DNA of 64,000 nucleotides from Flaccisagitta enflata. Its lineage: Eukaryota; Chaetognatha; Sagittoidea; Aphragmophora. Shown piece after piece: positions 35,215 through 46,762 of the stretch (the first letter of the stretch is position 1; the number at the start of each line of letters is the position of its first letter). A program made the position numbers and the translations under genes. The notes under the pieces are model-generated. The model did no database searches, was not told the origin of the DNA, and worked only from the letters and a program-made list of their open reading frames with translations. Location: the NCBI GenBank assembly GCA_965153355.1, contig OZ231127.1, positions 89,404,001 to 89,468,000 of the forward strand, in the 5' to 3' direction.

Positions 35215-35289
35215 GTGGAGACCAAAGTGGACAAAAAGAAACAATTTCCTCTGACAGTCCGTCATGAAAATGAAAGATATGGAGGACAG
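35215..35289 (+). CDS. Host gene exon G
   Basis: The acceptor is TTTTATCAG and the donor is GTAAGC. There are 25 codons, phase 0 at both ends: VETKVDKKKQFPLTVRHENE and then RYGGQ. Confidence 0.82.
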
Positions 35290-35298
35290 GTAAGCAAC

Positions 35299-35505
35299 TT
35301 GGGGCGTGTTTCTAGTGAAGATGAAAAACGCGTTTGTTCCTGTGAAATGCGTTAACAGCTTGAACACATATTCATGAATTCAACTGTCCCACGAGGGAGT
35401 GAGCGAAGTGAGTGAGCAGAGTGAGCGATGCGAGCGATCGAACATACCGAGCGACCGAGAGGCCTGTTAAAAACGCGATTGTCTCTGACTAGAAACGCCC
35501 TCTTA
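35299..35505. mobile_element. Short TIR element GGGCGTGTTTCTAGT, copy 2
   Basis: The ends GGGCGTGTTTCTAGT and ACTAGAAACGCCC are inverted. The interior GAGTGAGCGAAGTGAG repeats are inverted relative to copy 1 at 20884-21107. It begins about ten bases after the exon G donor. Confidence 0.72.
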
Positions 35506-35530
35506 CTATCTTCCTTACCACTTGTTTCTT

Positions 35531-35722
35531 GGTCATGTGCACGCAACTCTACACCCCGATTTGTCCGTCCGTCGGTTGGTCAGTCCGTCCGTCACACTTA
35601 ACTTTTTTATCAATTTTATTTATTTCATTTTTTTTACTTCACTGCTCCTGCCCAAATGGTCTGGTGACCTCAAATATGGGCCCTACCCCTGCGACTTGGG
35701 TGGCCGTGTAACTGGCCTTGTT
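35531..35722 (+). mobile_element. Hairpin-VNTR element, copy 8
   Basis: The 5' palindrome is degenerate (GTCATGTGCACGCAAC). The core is GTCC/GTCG, then GCTCCTGCCCAAAT, then GCGACT (35691-35696). The 3' hairpin is GGCC (35702-35705) with GGCC (35714-35717), followed by TTGTT. Confidence 0.7.
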
Positions 35723-35741
35723 TTTTTTTCTTCAGACTTGT

Positions 35742-36317
35742 ACAGTAGATGTTGTCTAGACTTGGAAATACAGGGGAATTCATTACAGGAAGACAAATAA
35801 AGTTAAAAGAGTGATATTTGGAATATAAACTAATAAAAGGATGCTTTATTGCCCATGGGTGTTGGTTGCCATGGAAACACATTTCCATGTTTTTACGCTA
35901 AAGTATCAATTTTTTGAGAAATTTTTTGGGGGAACATTGTTTAAAATAAGATTTGCTAAAACTTTCCCACAGTATGTTCTGTAAGAATATCGCTGGTTTG
36001 GCGGTTGCTAGGGAGCATCACAGGGCTGTCACACATAGTTAGGCTCCCTAGCAACGGCTAAACGAGCAATATTCTTACAGAACATACTGTGGGAAAAACG
36101 TGGCAAATTTTTCTTTAAACAATGTTCCAAAAAAAATTTCTCAAAATTTTGATACTTAGGCGTGAATACATGAAAATGTGTTTCCATAGCAACCAACACC
36201 CATGGGCAACAAAGCATCCTTTTATTAGTCTATATTCCAAATATCTGTCTCTTAAGTAAATTTGTTTTCCTGTAATGAATTCCCCCGTATTTCCAAGTCT
36301 AGACGACATCTACTGTA
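35742..36317. mobile_element. Foldback element ACAGTAGATG, copy 2 (intact)
   Basis: A near-complete palindrome of about 576 bp has ends ACAGTAGATG..CATCTACTGT and its centre near 36030, where TAGGGAGC faces GCTCCCTA. Confidence 0.85.
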
Positions 36318-36598
36318 AGATGCTGGATATGCGAAATAGTTTGTAATCGCATTGACCTCGTCTCTGCGCCCACTTGAACATTTTCGTTTTTGTTTTAATT
36401 CTTTGAAAATGTTGTGTCCAAAATTATACTGAAATGTATTTGACAAATTTAAGACAATCAGAAATGATTCCAACAATTAACCGTCTAACTGCCATCGTAA
36501 CTTGTCCAAAATTATAACTTGCAACACAGACTTAGTGCTCTCATTGTTTTTATTTCATCATGATCTAATATGATATAACTTTTGCTGTTTCATTTCAG

Positions 36599-36712
36599 AG
36601 CGATCGATCCTTCGACCAAGTTCCCTTTCCTGTGACCACGAATGAATTGGACCTTAGAAGGCCCGTGGACAGAGAAAAGCTCAACACACTCTACCAAATC
36701 GCTGGAAAATAG
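36599..36712 (+). CDS. Host gene terminal exon H
   Basis: The acceptor is TTTCATTTCAG. There are 37 codons then TAG at 36710-36712. It encodes SDRSFDQVPFPVTTNELDLR, RPVDREKLNTLYQIAGK, stop. Phase 0 matches exon G. Confidence 0.82.
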   Translation, partial: SDRSFDQVPFPVTTNELDLRRPVDREKLNTLYQIAGK

Positions 36713-36990
<278 letters not shown>

Positions 36991-37579
36991 AAAACAAAAG
37001 CATAACTTTGCAATCTGCACGCTCAAAAGAAATGTAATCGCCCCCTCCTTCTAGCCCTTTTCTTTGTGAAAGAAAAAAAAAGCATGAAACCTTGTATCAT
37101 GAATTGTTTACTCCCCTCTCTCGTTGTTGTTTTAGACTGCTCCTTACTAATCATGATTCATGTTCATCAAACCAGTTTAGCTAGAGTACTAACAAAGAAA
37201 TTCAAAATAAGTCATCAACTTATTGAAACTTTGTTCATATAAAAGTTGTATGTTCATCCTCCCACCATGTGTATGTCTTTACTACCCAACCACTAAAGAA
37301 AATAAGAGAAAAAAGAAACAAAAATAAATGTAAAAAACAACCTTTTGTACAATGACCGCCGGCTCTTGTTGATTCTACCATTATTGAGTAAATTGTCTCA
37401 ATGATTACAGGAATCTTCGCGGCAGTAACAAAAGAATGAGCGTTGTCATATTCATGTTTTTCGATGTATAGCACCTTTTTTTTTTCAATGCAAAATAGAA
37501 AATTGTTGTTCGTTCACTGAATTTGAATTTTTCTTTCAGGTCCTGTTGAATGCTATAGACTTTGAGGATGATCATTTTT
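36991..37579 (+). other. Region downstream of the host gene
   Basis: Probable 3' UTR and flank. A candidate alternative last exon lies at 37540-37581: acceptor TTTCTTTCAG, then phase 0 VLLNAIDFEDDHF, stop. Its stop codon overlaps the first bases of the adjacent mobile element, so it may be chance. Nothing else is recognisable. Confidence 0.4.
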
Positions 37580-37818
37580 AGACGCTGACTAAGCGACTCT
37601 ATAATAGGGTGTGTCCCTTGGTCTGTCCGTCCGTCCGTCCGTAACGCAAAAATTTTTGGATGACGCTAAATCGACCAAATTAGTGATTTCTGAGCATTAC
37701 AGCCCCTGCCCACCCAAAATACAGCCCCTGCCAAACCATATTACTCCCCCTGCCCATCTGTATACTGCCCCTGCCCACCCGCCAGCGACTGCTTACTAGC
37801 CGTGTATCCGGCCTTGTT
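37580..37818 (+). mobile_element. Hairpin-VNTR element, copy 9
   Basis: AGACGCT (37580-37586) pairs with AGCGACT (37592-37598) with one mismatch. AGCGACT recurs exactly at 37784-37790. The 3' hairpin is GCCG (37799-37802) with CGGC (37809-37812), followed by CTTGTT. The CTGCCCA body phrase is repeated four times. Confidence 0.8.
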
Positions 37819-38293
37819 TTTCTTTTTCTAGGATACAGCTAGACAGGAGGGAGAAAGTCTTCAAAGACAGTAGACATTTTACGCATGAAGATTATGTTTA
37901 TAGACTAAAGCTGGACGAGTGGACAGGGGCGAAAATAAAAAAGAAACCTTTGTGACCGGCCAATCGACCGATCAACTGACCGACCTCACGAAATTCGTGA
38001 TTGTTCAAAATTGATAATGAAAAATAAGTGGCGCGTATTCTGCGTGTATACACTTGCCTCCGGCCTCAATTATCTTCACATAGGACGATCGCTTTAGAAT
38101 TCTGGTTATCTCGTGGCTTAGACTTTATTTTGAATATTCTTTTTTAGTATTAGTATTAGTATTTGTTTTGTTAGCATAAGTATTAGTATAGTATCAGTAT
38201 TTTTAGTATTACTAATATTTTGACTGTCCGTCCGTCGGATGGTTGGTCGGTTGCGGTCGGTCGGCCCCATTTCACTTTTTTGGCATTTTTTTT

Positions 38294-38424
38294 AGGTGCA
38301 ACAAAGCACCTCTATAACTGGCTGTGTCCGTCGGTTGGTTGGTCTGTTGGTTGGTTGGTTAGTTGGGTAACGCATTCGTTCGACGATCCACACGTCGCAC
38401 CTTATTGGCCTACTTGGCCTTGTT
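38294..38424 (+). mobile_element. Hairpin-VNTR element, copy 10
   Basis: AGGTGC (38294-38299) pairs with GCACCT (38306-38311). GCACCT recurs at 38397-38402, before GGCC-tactt-GGCC (38407-38419) and TTGTT. The core is (GTTG)n. It is short, 131 bp, and lacks the CTGCCCA body. Confidence 0.82.
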
Positions 38425-38566
38425 AGTACATTAAGTCGTTTTCAGTCATTCTAAGTCATTCAAAATCATTTTGAGTCATTTTAAATCATCTTGAGTCATT
38501 GAAAGTCAATTTAAGTCATCTTAAGTTATTTATGTCCCGCACGCGACATATAGGTGCCGGCCTTGT
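38425..38566 (+). repeat. AAGTCATT repeats with CTTGTT-type end, copy 2
   Basis: Same as 15981-16151. It ends GCACGCGACATATAGGTGCC and GGCCTTGTT. Confidence 0.8.
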
Positions 38567-38858
38567 TTTAAAAGCTATCAAAGCAAAGCCGTAACATTGC
38601 ACCAACTTTGCGAGTGTGGATTCAGGCGATGATATTTTTGAAGCATCGCCATTCACTGAGCTGTTGTTAAGCGACAATCTCATTGACGAAGGCTGAGAAT
38701 GATAGTGACTGGATCTGGAGATCTGGAGATCAATCTGGCTCTTACTTAGTCACGCAATGAGCTATACCCGTTTCCTGCCTCTCACAGGAAATAAGTGGAC
38801 AGCCTTTTGGCGACATGCAACTGGCCTATCTGTCTCTTTTTCTGTCTCTGTCTTTCTG

Positions 38859-39473
38859 CACCATCCATCCAAATTACCGCCAGGCGGTTTTTAGTATTAC
38901 TCTGAATTTTCCGCTTGAATTTACTCAGGATGGACTTCCTGAACTAGGATCCAGCTTCAAAGAAATCTTTCTTGTGGCGCTTTTTGAAAAAAATCCAAAA
39001 TTGATAATTTTTCATTCTATATTGCACCCAGATTCTAGAGGGTTGTTAGAAAACCTTTTTAGATAGCATATTTGAATTCCTGATGAAATTTCCTTTTGTT
39101 TGATAGGTCGCACTATATATTTTTCAAAAGAGATCAAATTTTCAATTTTTTAGCCACCGTTACTTTTTGTAACGGTGGCTTAGAAATTAAAAATTCTATT
39201 TCTTTTCAAAAACATATAGTGCGACCTATCAAATGAAAGGAAATGTTATCAGGGATTCAGATATGCTATCTAGAAAGATCTTCAAACAACCCTAAAAATT
39301 TTGTTTTCAAAATAAGAGAAAAAACAATCAATTTTGGATTTTTTTCAAAAGGCGCCTCAAGAAAGATTTTTTTGAAGCTGGATTCTTGTTCAGGAGGTCC
39401 ATATTGAGTGTAAACAAGCGGAAAATCCAGAGTAATACTGAAAACCACCTGGCGGAAGTTTGAACGGATGGTG
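38859..39473. mobile_element. Foldback element CACCATCC, 615 bp
   Basis: It starts CACCATCCATCCAAA and ends TTGAACGGATGGTG. The arms match over nearly the full length, and the tip is AGCCACCGTTAC facing GTAACGGTGGCT near 39165. It splits the CTGTCT repeat of the duplicated block. Confidence 0.88.
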
Positions 39474-39768
39474 TCTCTATGTCTGTCTGTCTGTCTCTCT
39501 CTCTTTCTCACTCTCATATAAAAGCACTTTATCTTAGTATTTTCCTTCCATCCTCACGGTCCATTTACTGATGTCATCACTGGTCAAAGAGTTGCAAACT
39601 CGAGTGAAGGAGTCACATACTTGATCCATAAATGTCAAATAGTGTCAACGTTGCGCGAGTAAACAAGCACGTGATTCTGCGCCTGCGTTCTTTGCTCCAA
39701 CTTTGTCCAGATGAAATTGTGATTAAGTCTCATTTTTTATTTCAACACTACTTCTTTTTATCCTTTTT

Positions 39769-40267
39769 GGCAGCGGCCCCAAAGGGGTCGATGACCTATG
39801 CTTTCACACATAGGGGAAATTTTTCCTTCTCCTTCTTCCTCTTCTTCTCCGTCCAGCCCCCACAAATCCCAGTCTTGAGGCTCAAATTCCAGTCTCGAGG
39901 TCCAAATCCTAGTCTCAAGGCCCAAATCCCAGCCTTGAGGCCCAAATCCTAGCGTGGAGGCCCAAATCCTAGCCTGAAGGCCCAGGTCCCAGCCTTGAGG
40001 CCCAAATCTCAGCCTGAAGGTCCAAATCCCAGCCAAGAGGCCCAGATCCTGGCCTTGAGGCTGAGATTTGGGCCACTTGGCTGGGATTTGGACCTTGAGG
40101 CTGGGATTTGGGCCTCGATGCTGGGATTTGGGCCTTGAGACTGGGATTTGGGCCTCAATAATGGGATTTGAGGGGGAGTTGACAAAGGAGAAGAAGGAGG
40201 AGAAGGAAAAATTTCCCCTATGTGTGAAAGCATAGGTCATTGACCCCTTCAGGGCCGCTGCCCTGCT
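39769..40267. mobile_element. GCAGCGGCCCC-family element, copy 4 (foldback form)
   Basis: Arms of about 245 bp make almost the whole element a palindrome. Ends are GGCAGCGGCCCC and GGGGCCGCTGCC-like. Both contain GACCTATGCTTTCACACATA, then 19-20 bp units of GAGGCCCAAATCCCAGCCT that also invert at the centre (about 40050). The tail hairpin half GCCCTGCT is at 40260-40267. Its partner GCAGGGC now lies at 42279-42285, beyond an insertion. Confidence 0.82.
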
Positions 40268-40402
40268 TCCCCTTCAACTTAAAGCCTGGCCCATACGTCA
40301 AACCGGAAGTTCGTTCGTTCGTTCGTTCGCCCTAAAACGATAATGCGCTGCTTGGCCGTGACGGTAACGGTATTGAGAAGAAGATGAGGAAGAAGAAGAA
40401 GA

Positions 40403-40543
40403 ACAAGGCTGGATACACGGCCATCAGTTGCGGACGGGTGGGCAGGGGCGGATATGCGTGTTTTCCCATTTTTTGACTCGAGCTTACGGACCGACGGACG
40501 GACCGACGGACAAAGCCTCTCATAGAGTTGCGTGTCCGCAACT
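40403..40543 (-). mobile_element. Hairpin-VNTR element, copy 12 (inverted)
   Basis: Read on the minus strand, AGTTGCG (40543-40537) pairs with CGCAACT (40532-40526), and CGCAACT recurs at 40432-40426 before GGCCGTGTATCCAGCC and TTGTT. The core is GTCC/GTCG. Confidence 0.82.
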
Positions 40544-40626
40544 AAAAAGAAGACGAAAAAAAAGAAGAAAAGAAAAAAACGATGAAAAGGAAAAAACGGT
40601 CTAATATCCGCAAGCCCAAAACCCTT

Positions 40627-41533
40627 TGAAAAAAAAAAAAAATTAAACCGTCTCCAATTTTTTGCATACTAGTCCTATAAAAGGTGTAGATTAAGAATAT
40701 CAACTTTATTTTACCCGATTGCGAGCCGAAAAAATTAGAAGCACTTTTTTTGGCAAAAAATGGTGGTTTTTTGAGATAAATAGCATAAAGATACATCTCT
40801 GAAGAAGTAACATGCCCTGGTATTGATAAATAATCATCTGCTGAATATTTGTGAGAAATTTCACAAAATTTCGTCGACGTTAAGATGCCTAAAATGCATT
40901 ATAAAACTCCAAAAATAAAAAAAATCAGCCTTGATGAAAAGATAATGTCTAAAAGAGCTCATGGGATGTTAGAAAATCATAAAAATATACTTCCCCACAA
41001 ATTTTCAGGCATACCTGATGAATATTGGATGAATTATAACCAAAAAACCAAATTACGATTTTGTGGGTTTTTTACCATTTTTGCCCAAAAGCTCATTTGC
41101 ATATTGTCGTAATTTGGTTTTTTGGTTATAATTCGTCCAATATTCATCAGGTATGCCTGAAAATGTGTGGGGAAGTATATTTTTGTGATTTCTAACATTC
41201 TATGAGCTCTTTTAGACATTATCTTTTCATCAAGGCTGCTTTTTTTCATTTTTGGAGTTTTATAATGCATTTTAGGCATCTTGACGTTGACGAAATTTCA
41301 TGAAATTTCTCACAAATATTCAGCAGATGATTATTTATCAATACCAGGGCATGTTGTTTCTTCAGAGATGTATCTTTATGCTGTTTATCTAAAAAAAACA
41401 CCATTTTTTGCCAAAAAAAGTGCTTCTTATTTTTTCGGCTTGCAATAGAGTTAAATAAAGTTGATATTCTTAATCTACACCTTTTTTAGGACTAGTGTGC
41501 AAAAATTTGGAGACGGTTTAATTTTTTTTTTTC
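40627..41533. mobile_element. Foldback element, about 905 bp
   Basis: AATTAAACCGTCTCCAA near 40642 is repeated inverted near 41505. The arms match to a loop near 41080, where AACCAAATTACGA faces TCGTAATTTGGTT. Apparent ORFs inside are mirror images of each other. Confidence 0.87.
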
Positions 41534-41643
41534 AGAACTCTATATATACTACACATATTTGGCTCCTACAAAATCACAAGAAATGTTTCTTTTTGACATT
41601 TATCATGAACGGTAAAAATGTCTCGTGTGGATGAAAAAAAGAA

Positions 41644-41769
41644 AACAAGGCCAAGTAGGCCAATAAGGTGCGACGTGTGGATCGTGGAACGAATGCGTTA
41701 CAGACTGACCAACAGACCAACAGACCAACAGACGGACACAGCCAGTTATAGAGGTGCTTTGTCGCACCT
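41644..41769 (-). mobile_element. Hairpin-VNTR element, copy 11 (inverted)
   Basis: Read on the minus strand, AGGTGC (41769-41764) pairs with GCACCT (41757-41752), and GCACCT recurs at 41671-41666 before GGCC-tactt-GGCC. It is near-identical to copy 10 at 38294. Confidence 0.82.
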
Positions 41770-41821
41770 AAAAAGAGGAAACAAAAGAAAATGGGAAAAG
41801 AGGTGGAATGCGCTCTCTCTC

Positions 41822-42006
<185 letters not shown>

Positions 42007-42730
42007 CTGCCCCTGCCCCTGCTTATATCTCCTTGTCTGTCAGTCTGTCTGTCTCTCCATCAGTCTGGGAAGTGATATGTCCTACTTAAAAAATGTGAAT
42101 AGATACAGATATATATGATTATTGAAGACCCGTCCCATACCGTCCCGTCCCCGATACGATATTGCAATGAATTTCATTGCTACGCCACGTGGCGGAAATT
42201 GGCGTTGTCGTAACGTCAACGGGATAGAGGTTTACCGCAGTGTCACGCTCGGCCCAGCTTAAAGCACAACCTACTCAGGCAGGGCACGGGTACCGCTGAC
42301 CATCTAGCGCTTTTGCGACTATTACAAGTTGAGCATAAATTTCCTTTAAGAAGACGGCGTGCATCTTTTTACCATTATTCATTCAACCAAAAAGTGATTG
42401 AGATTTGATTATTTACACTTTTTTTATCTGCTCAAGCGCACCATGGATGTATATTTGTCAGCTGGGTAGAATAATTCGAGTCACGCACTAGAAAGTACAG
42501 ACCTGCCGTCATCCACAAGATCAATCAGATGACAGCTAACGAGATGACAGCCACGTGGTAAAATGAAAATGATAAATGTAGGTATAGGGTCTAATTTTTT
42601 CCAAATTCATGTCAGTGACCATTCATGGCCCTTTTTCACCCGAAAGTGTCTCTGGGGTGGGGTTTTTGAAGTTTTCAGACATTTTTGGCCCAAAAAAATC
42701 GAATTGACTGTGTTGATTTTATGAATTTTT

Positions 42731-45214
42731 AGTCGCGTGCACGCGACTCTACAACCTGCTCTGTCTGTCAGTCGGTTGGTCGGTCCGTCCGTCCGTCTGT
42801 CGGTCCGTAACACTTTGCTTTTTTTCGTCTTTTTGGGTCGTCTGGAGTTATTTTTGTTGGTTTTGGGAATTATTGGTTGCTTTTAGTCATTTTTGGTCAT
42901 TTTTGGTCATTTTGGTCATTTTGGTCATTTTGGTCATTTTTGGTCATTTTGGTCATTTTTTATTATTTTTGGTCACTTTTGGTCATTTTTGGTCATTTTT
43001 GGACATTTTTGGTCATTTTTGGTCATTTTTGGGCATTTGTGGGCATTTGTGGTCATATTTGGTCATTTTGGTCATTTTGGTCATTTTGGTCATTTTGGTC
43101 ATTTTTGGTCTTTTTTGGTCTTTTTTGGTCATTTCTGGTCATTTCTGGTCATTTTAGGTCATTTTGATCATTTTTGGTCATTTTTGGTCATTTTTGGCCA
43201 TTTTTGGTCATTTTGGGTCATTTTTGGTTAAAATCTGCTGGTTAAAGTCTGCTGGTTAAAGTCTGCTGGTTAAAGTCTGCTGGGTAAAGTCCGATGGTAT
43301 GAATCTGCTGGTTTAAATCTGCTGGTTTAAGTCTGCTGGTTTAAATCTAATGGGTTACGTCTGCTGGTTAAAGTCTGCTGGTTTAAATCTGCTGGTTTAA
43401 GTCTGCTGGTTTAAGTCTGCTGGTTCAAGTCTGCTGGTTAAAATGATATTAAAGATAACTATGGTTTAAGTCTGGTTTAAGTCTGGTTTAAGTATGGTTT
43501 AAGTCTGGTTAAAGTCTGGTTAAAGTCTGGTTAAAGTCTGGTTAAAGTCTGGTTAAAGTCTGGTTTAAGTCTGGTTTAAGTCTGGTTAACGTCTGGTTTA
43601 CCTCTGGTTTTGGTCTGGTTCATGTCTGGTTTAAGTCTGGTTTAAGTCTGGTTTACGTCTGGTTTACCTCTGGTTTAAGACTGGTTTAAGACTGGTTCAT
43701 CACCCCCCTCTGGATAGCCCCCCAAAGAAAAACCAAAAAACCCATTCTGGGGACCCCAAAAACTATCATCTAGGATGTCTTGGCTACACAAAACAACATC
43801 AGACTAAATCATTTGAAGGCAAAATTTGGGAAAAAGTCACTTCTTATGCAAAAATCAAGCATTTTTTGCCATATTTGGCACTTTCACGGTTCATACAGCT
43901 TCCAAAACTGTAGAAAATATCTAAAAAATGTAAGAATAGCTAATGTGTAACTGGTTTTACATTTTCAAGCTAGTTTGGATAGATATTTAAAAGATTAGAG
44001 CAAAAAAAAATCACTTCAAACTAGAAAATTGAGCTTTTTTCAGTATTTTTTTTGCCTGAAATCATTCAAGCTACATCAATAAGCCTGTAAACTATAAAAA
44101 GTGTGTGGGATCAGTTGAAATACATATGGTTTTACCATTTTAAGTTAGTTCGAAGAAAAAAAAAAATTTCGTTAATTTATATTTCTCATAGAATTTGATA
44201 AAATACATTTTTGTACATATTTGCTTCTCAAATTTTGAATTGAAAACCTTTGTTACTTCATAAGTGAAAAAAAAAAATCTGTGGAAATCAGGCGTCTTAG
44301 TTGATCTTGGGCGAAACACTGATGTTGTAAATTACACATTCTCTCTTAGAGTATAGTACGATATCAAAATTCATTGGTGGTTTCAGCTTACAACAAAGCA
44401 GAGGCGTTTTATTACCTGTGCGCACCTAGGTATGCTACTATGTTGGTCATCCCTACACCCCTCTCTGCATGGCCCCAAAAAAGCTTTTTAGATTATTTCT
44501 AAAATTTGGGAAGCTGTATGAACCGTGAAAGTGCCAATATATGGCAAAAAATGCTTGATTTTTGCATAAAAAGTGACTTTTTCCCAAATTTTGCCTTCAA
44601 ATGATTTAGTCTGATGTTGTTTTGGGTAGCCAAGACATTCTAGATGATAGTTCTTGGGGTCCCCAGAATGGGTTTTTTGTTTTTTCTTTGGGGGGCTATC
44701 CAGAGGGGGGTGGATCATGTCTGATTTATGTCTGGTTAAGGTCTGGGTTAGGTCTGGTTTAGGATTGGTGTATGTCTGGTTTTTGTCTGGTTTATGTTTG
44801 ATTTAGGTCTGATTTAGGTCTGGTTTCGGTCTGGTTTGGGCCTGGTTTTGGTTTGGTTTAATTCTGGTTTGAGTCTGGTTTGAGTCTAGTTTGATTCTGG
44901 TTTTAGCCTGGTTTGAGCCTGGTTTGAGCCTGGTTTGAGCCTGGTTTGAGTCTGGTTTGAGTCTGGTTTGAGTCTGGCTTATATCTGGCTTATGTCTGGT
45001 TTAAGTCTGGTATATGTCTGATTTAGGTCTGGTTTCGGTCTGGTTTAATTCTGGTTTGAGTCTGGTTTGAGTCTGGTTTGAGTCTGGTTTCAGTCTGGTT
45101 TGGGTCTGGTTTGGGTCTGGTTTCAGTCTGATTTCCGATAAAAAGATACAATAAGGAGTCAGGTCAGTTCAGTTATTTTTGTCCTGCACGCGACTTATAG
45201 GTGTTGGCCTTGTT
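42731..45214 (+). mobile_element. Hairpin-VNTR element, copy 13 (2.5 kb)
   Basis: It starts with the perfect palindrome AGTCGCGTGCACGCGACT (42731-42748), then a GTCC/GTCG core. ACGCGACT recurs at 45188-45195 before TATAGGTGTTGGCCTTGTT. The middle is filled with TTTTGGTCAT units (42880-43230), GCTGGTTTAAGTCT units (43230-43450), GGTTTAAGTCT units (43450-43690 and 44718-45135) and an inserted foldback element. Confidence 0.72.
43699..44717. mobile_element. TIR/foldback element CACCCCCCTCTGG
   Basis: CACCCCCCTCTGGATAGCCC at the left is inverted at the right end (to 44717). The arms are about 215 bp, including CAGAATGGGTTTTTTG. It splits the GGTTTAAGTCT minisatellite. The central 600 bp is AT-rich and non-coding. 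Confidence 0.85.
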
Positions 45215-45259
45215 AAGTGGAGAAATTAGCGAGATTTTTGGCACCTGTGTTTTAATTTT

Positions 45260-46762
45260 GAAAATTGGACGGCTAAAGAAAGGAAACAAGGTAACATATT
45301 GGTAAAAAAAGAAGATTTAGATTTATGGAAAAATGAGATACTAAGAGTAGTAGACAACAAAATAAGTCGAGGTAAAACTTTATTTAAAAGGACCTGGTCG
45401 AAAAGATTAGATGGTAGTCTAGCCACAGAATTGGCAAGATTGAAACAGGATTTTATCATTACTGTGGCAGATAAAGCTCAAAATAACATTTTATTCACTT
45501 GTAAATATTTTTATATAAAAAACTTAAAGGAAGAATTGACACGACCAGGTCAATTAACCTATCAATTGTCAAATAAGAGACAAAATGATATTAATAAAGA
45601 TATAATTAATTTTTCAAAATGCAAGGGTATTAAAGCTCCAGAGAATATGGGAGACCTGCCTCTGATATATTGGATACCCAAAATGCATAAGAATCCAATA
45701 GGCAGTAGATTTATTGCAGGATCCAAATTTTGTTCAATCAAGATGCTCTCAAAATACTTTTCTAAGGCTTTGAAATTAATTTTACAACATATGAAGCTAT
45801 ATAATAAAACAGTTTTTGAGAGGACAAGTTTGAATTGTTTTTGGATTTTGGATAACTCTTTAGAATTTTTGGAAAAAATAAAATCTGAAAGGATAAACCA
45901 TATGGAAACATATGATTTTTCCACTCTATATACGGCCTTGCCTCATGGAGAAATAAAACGTAAATTTTCAGCTATTTTTCAGAAAGTTTTTAATAGGGAG
46001 GCAAGGCCATACATAAGTGTCAATATGAATGAGGCTTATTTTAGTCCTATAAAGGCTAAAAATAAATTTTCATTCAGATTGGCAGACATGCAGGAAATTT
46101 TAGAATTTATATTGGATAATATTTATGTAAAATTTGGTGCAAATGTCTATAAGCAAGTGATAGGTATTCCTATTGGTCTTGATTCTGGACAGGATATTGC
46201 TAATTTACTTTTATATAGTTATGAATCAGACTATGTGGGTGAAATTTCTAAGGTAGATCTTCCGACAGCAAGGAAATTTAAGCTTAATGGAAGATATATT
46301 GATGATCTTTTTGTAGCTAATTTTCCAACCTTTAGGGATCATATCTATGAAATATACCCTCAAGATCTAGAAATTAAATTAGAATCTAATAATACCCAGG
46401 AAGTAACATACTTAGACTTAAAGATTAAATCAGAAAATTCTACTCTAAATTTTTCTGTCTATGATAAACGTGATGATTTCTCTTTTGATATTGTTAATTT
46501 TCCCTACATAGACAGCTGTATACCAAAAAAATCAGCCTTGGGTGTTTATTTAAGTCAATTGATAAGATATGCTAAATTGTCATCTAAATATGAAGATTTT
46601 TTACAAAGAAGCAGATCTTTGGTTGATAAACTAAAGACCCAAGGCTACAAAGAACATGATTTAAAACGACTAACTTCAAGATTTTTTAGGGAAAAACATG
46701 ATATTCTAATAAAATATAATATTCCTAATACAGATGATTTTTTGAAAAATATATTTGAATAA
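45260..46762 (+). CDS. Naiad RT, N-terminally truncated
   Basis: An open frame equal to residues 439-938 of the full protein (first Met at 45299, 487 codons from there). It keeps the fingers motif YWIPKMHK, motif A YDFSTLYT, GIPIGLDSGQD and the YIDD box, but lacks the GIY-YIG and CxC regions. It would be an RT without endonuclease if translated. Whether it is expressed is unknown. Confidence 0.85.
   Translation, partial: ENWTAKERKQGNILVKKEDLDLWKNEILRVVDNKISRGKTLFKRTWSKRLDGSLATELARLKQDFIITVADKAQNNILFTCKYFYIKNLKEELTRPGQLTYQLSNKRQNDINKDIINFSKCKGIKAPENMGDLPLIYWIPKMHKNPIGSRFIAGSKFCSIKMLSKYFSKALKLILQHMKLYNKTVFERTSLNCFWILDNSLEFLEKIKSERINHMETYDFSTLYTALPHGEIKRKFSAIFQKVFNREARPYISVNMNEAYFSPIKAKNKFSFRLADMQEILEFILDNIYVKFGANVYKQVIGIPIGLDSGQDIANLLLYSYESDYVGEISKVDLPTARKFKLNGRYIDDLFVANFPTFRDHIYEIYPQDLEIKLESNNTQEVTYLDLKIKSENSTLNFSVYDKRDDFSFDIVNFPYIDSCIPKKSALGVYLSQLIRYAKLSSKYEDFLQRSRSLVDKLKTQGYKEHDLKRLTSRFFREKHDILIKYNIPNTDDFLKNIFE

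Noticed and set aside
40885-41279. Two similar small proteins on opposite strands (MPKMHYKTPK...)
   Set aside because: They are the two arms of one foldback palindrome read in mirror image.
45226-45924. Minus-strand 120-codon and 77-codon frames repeated in each Naiad unit
   Set aside because: Antisense shadows of the RT reading frame, present in every copy only because the copies are near-identical.
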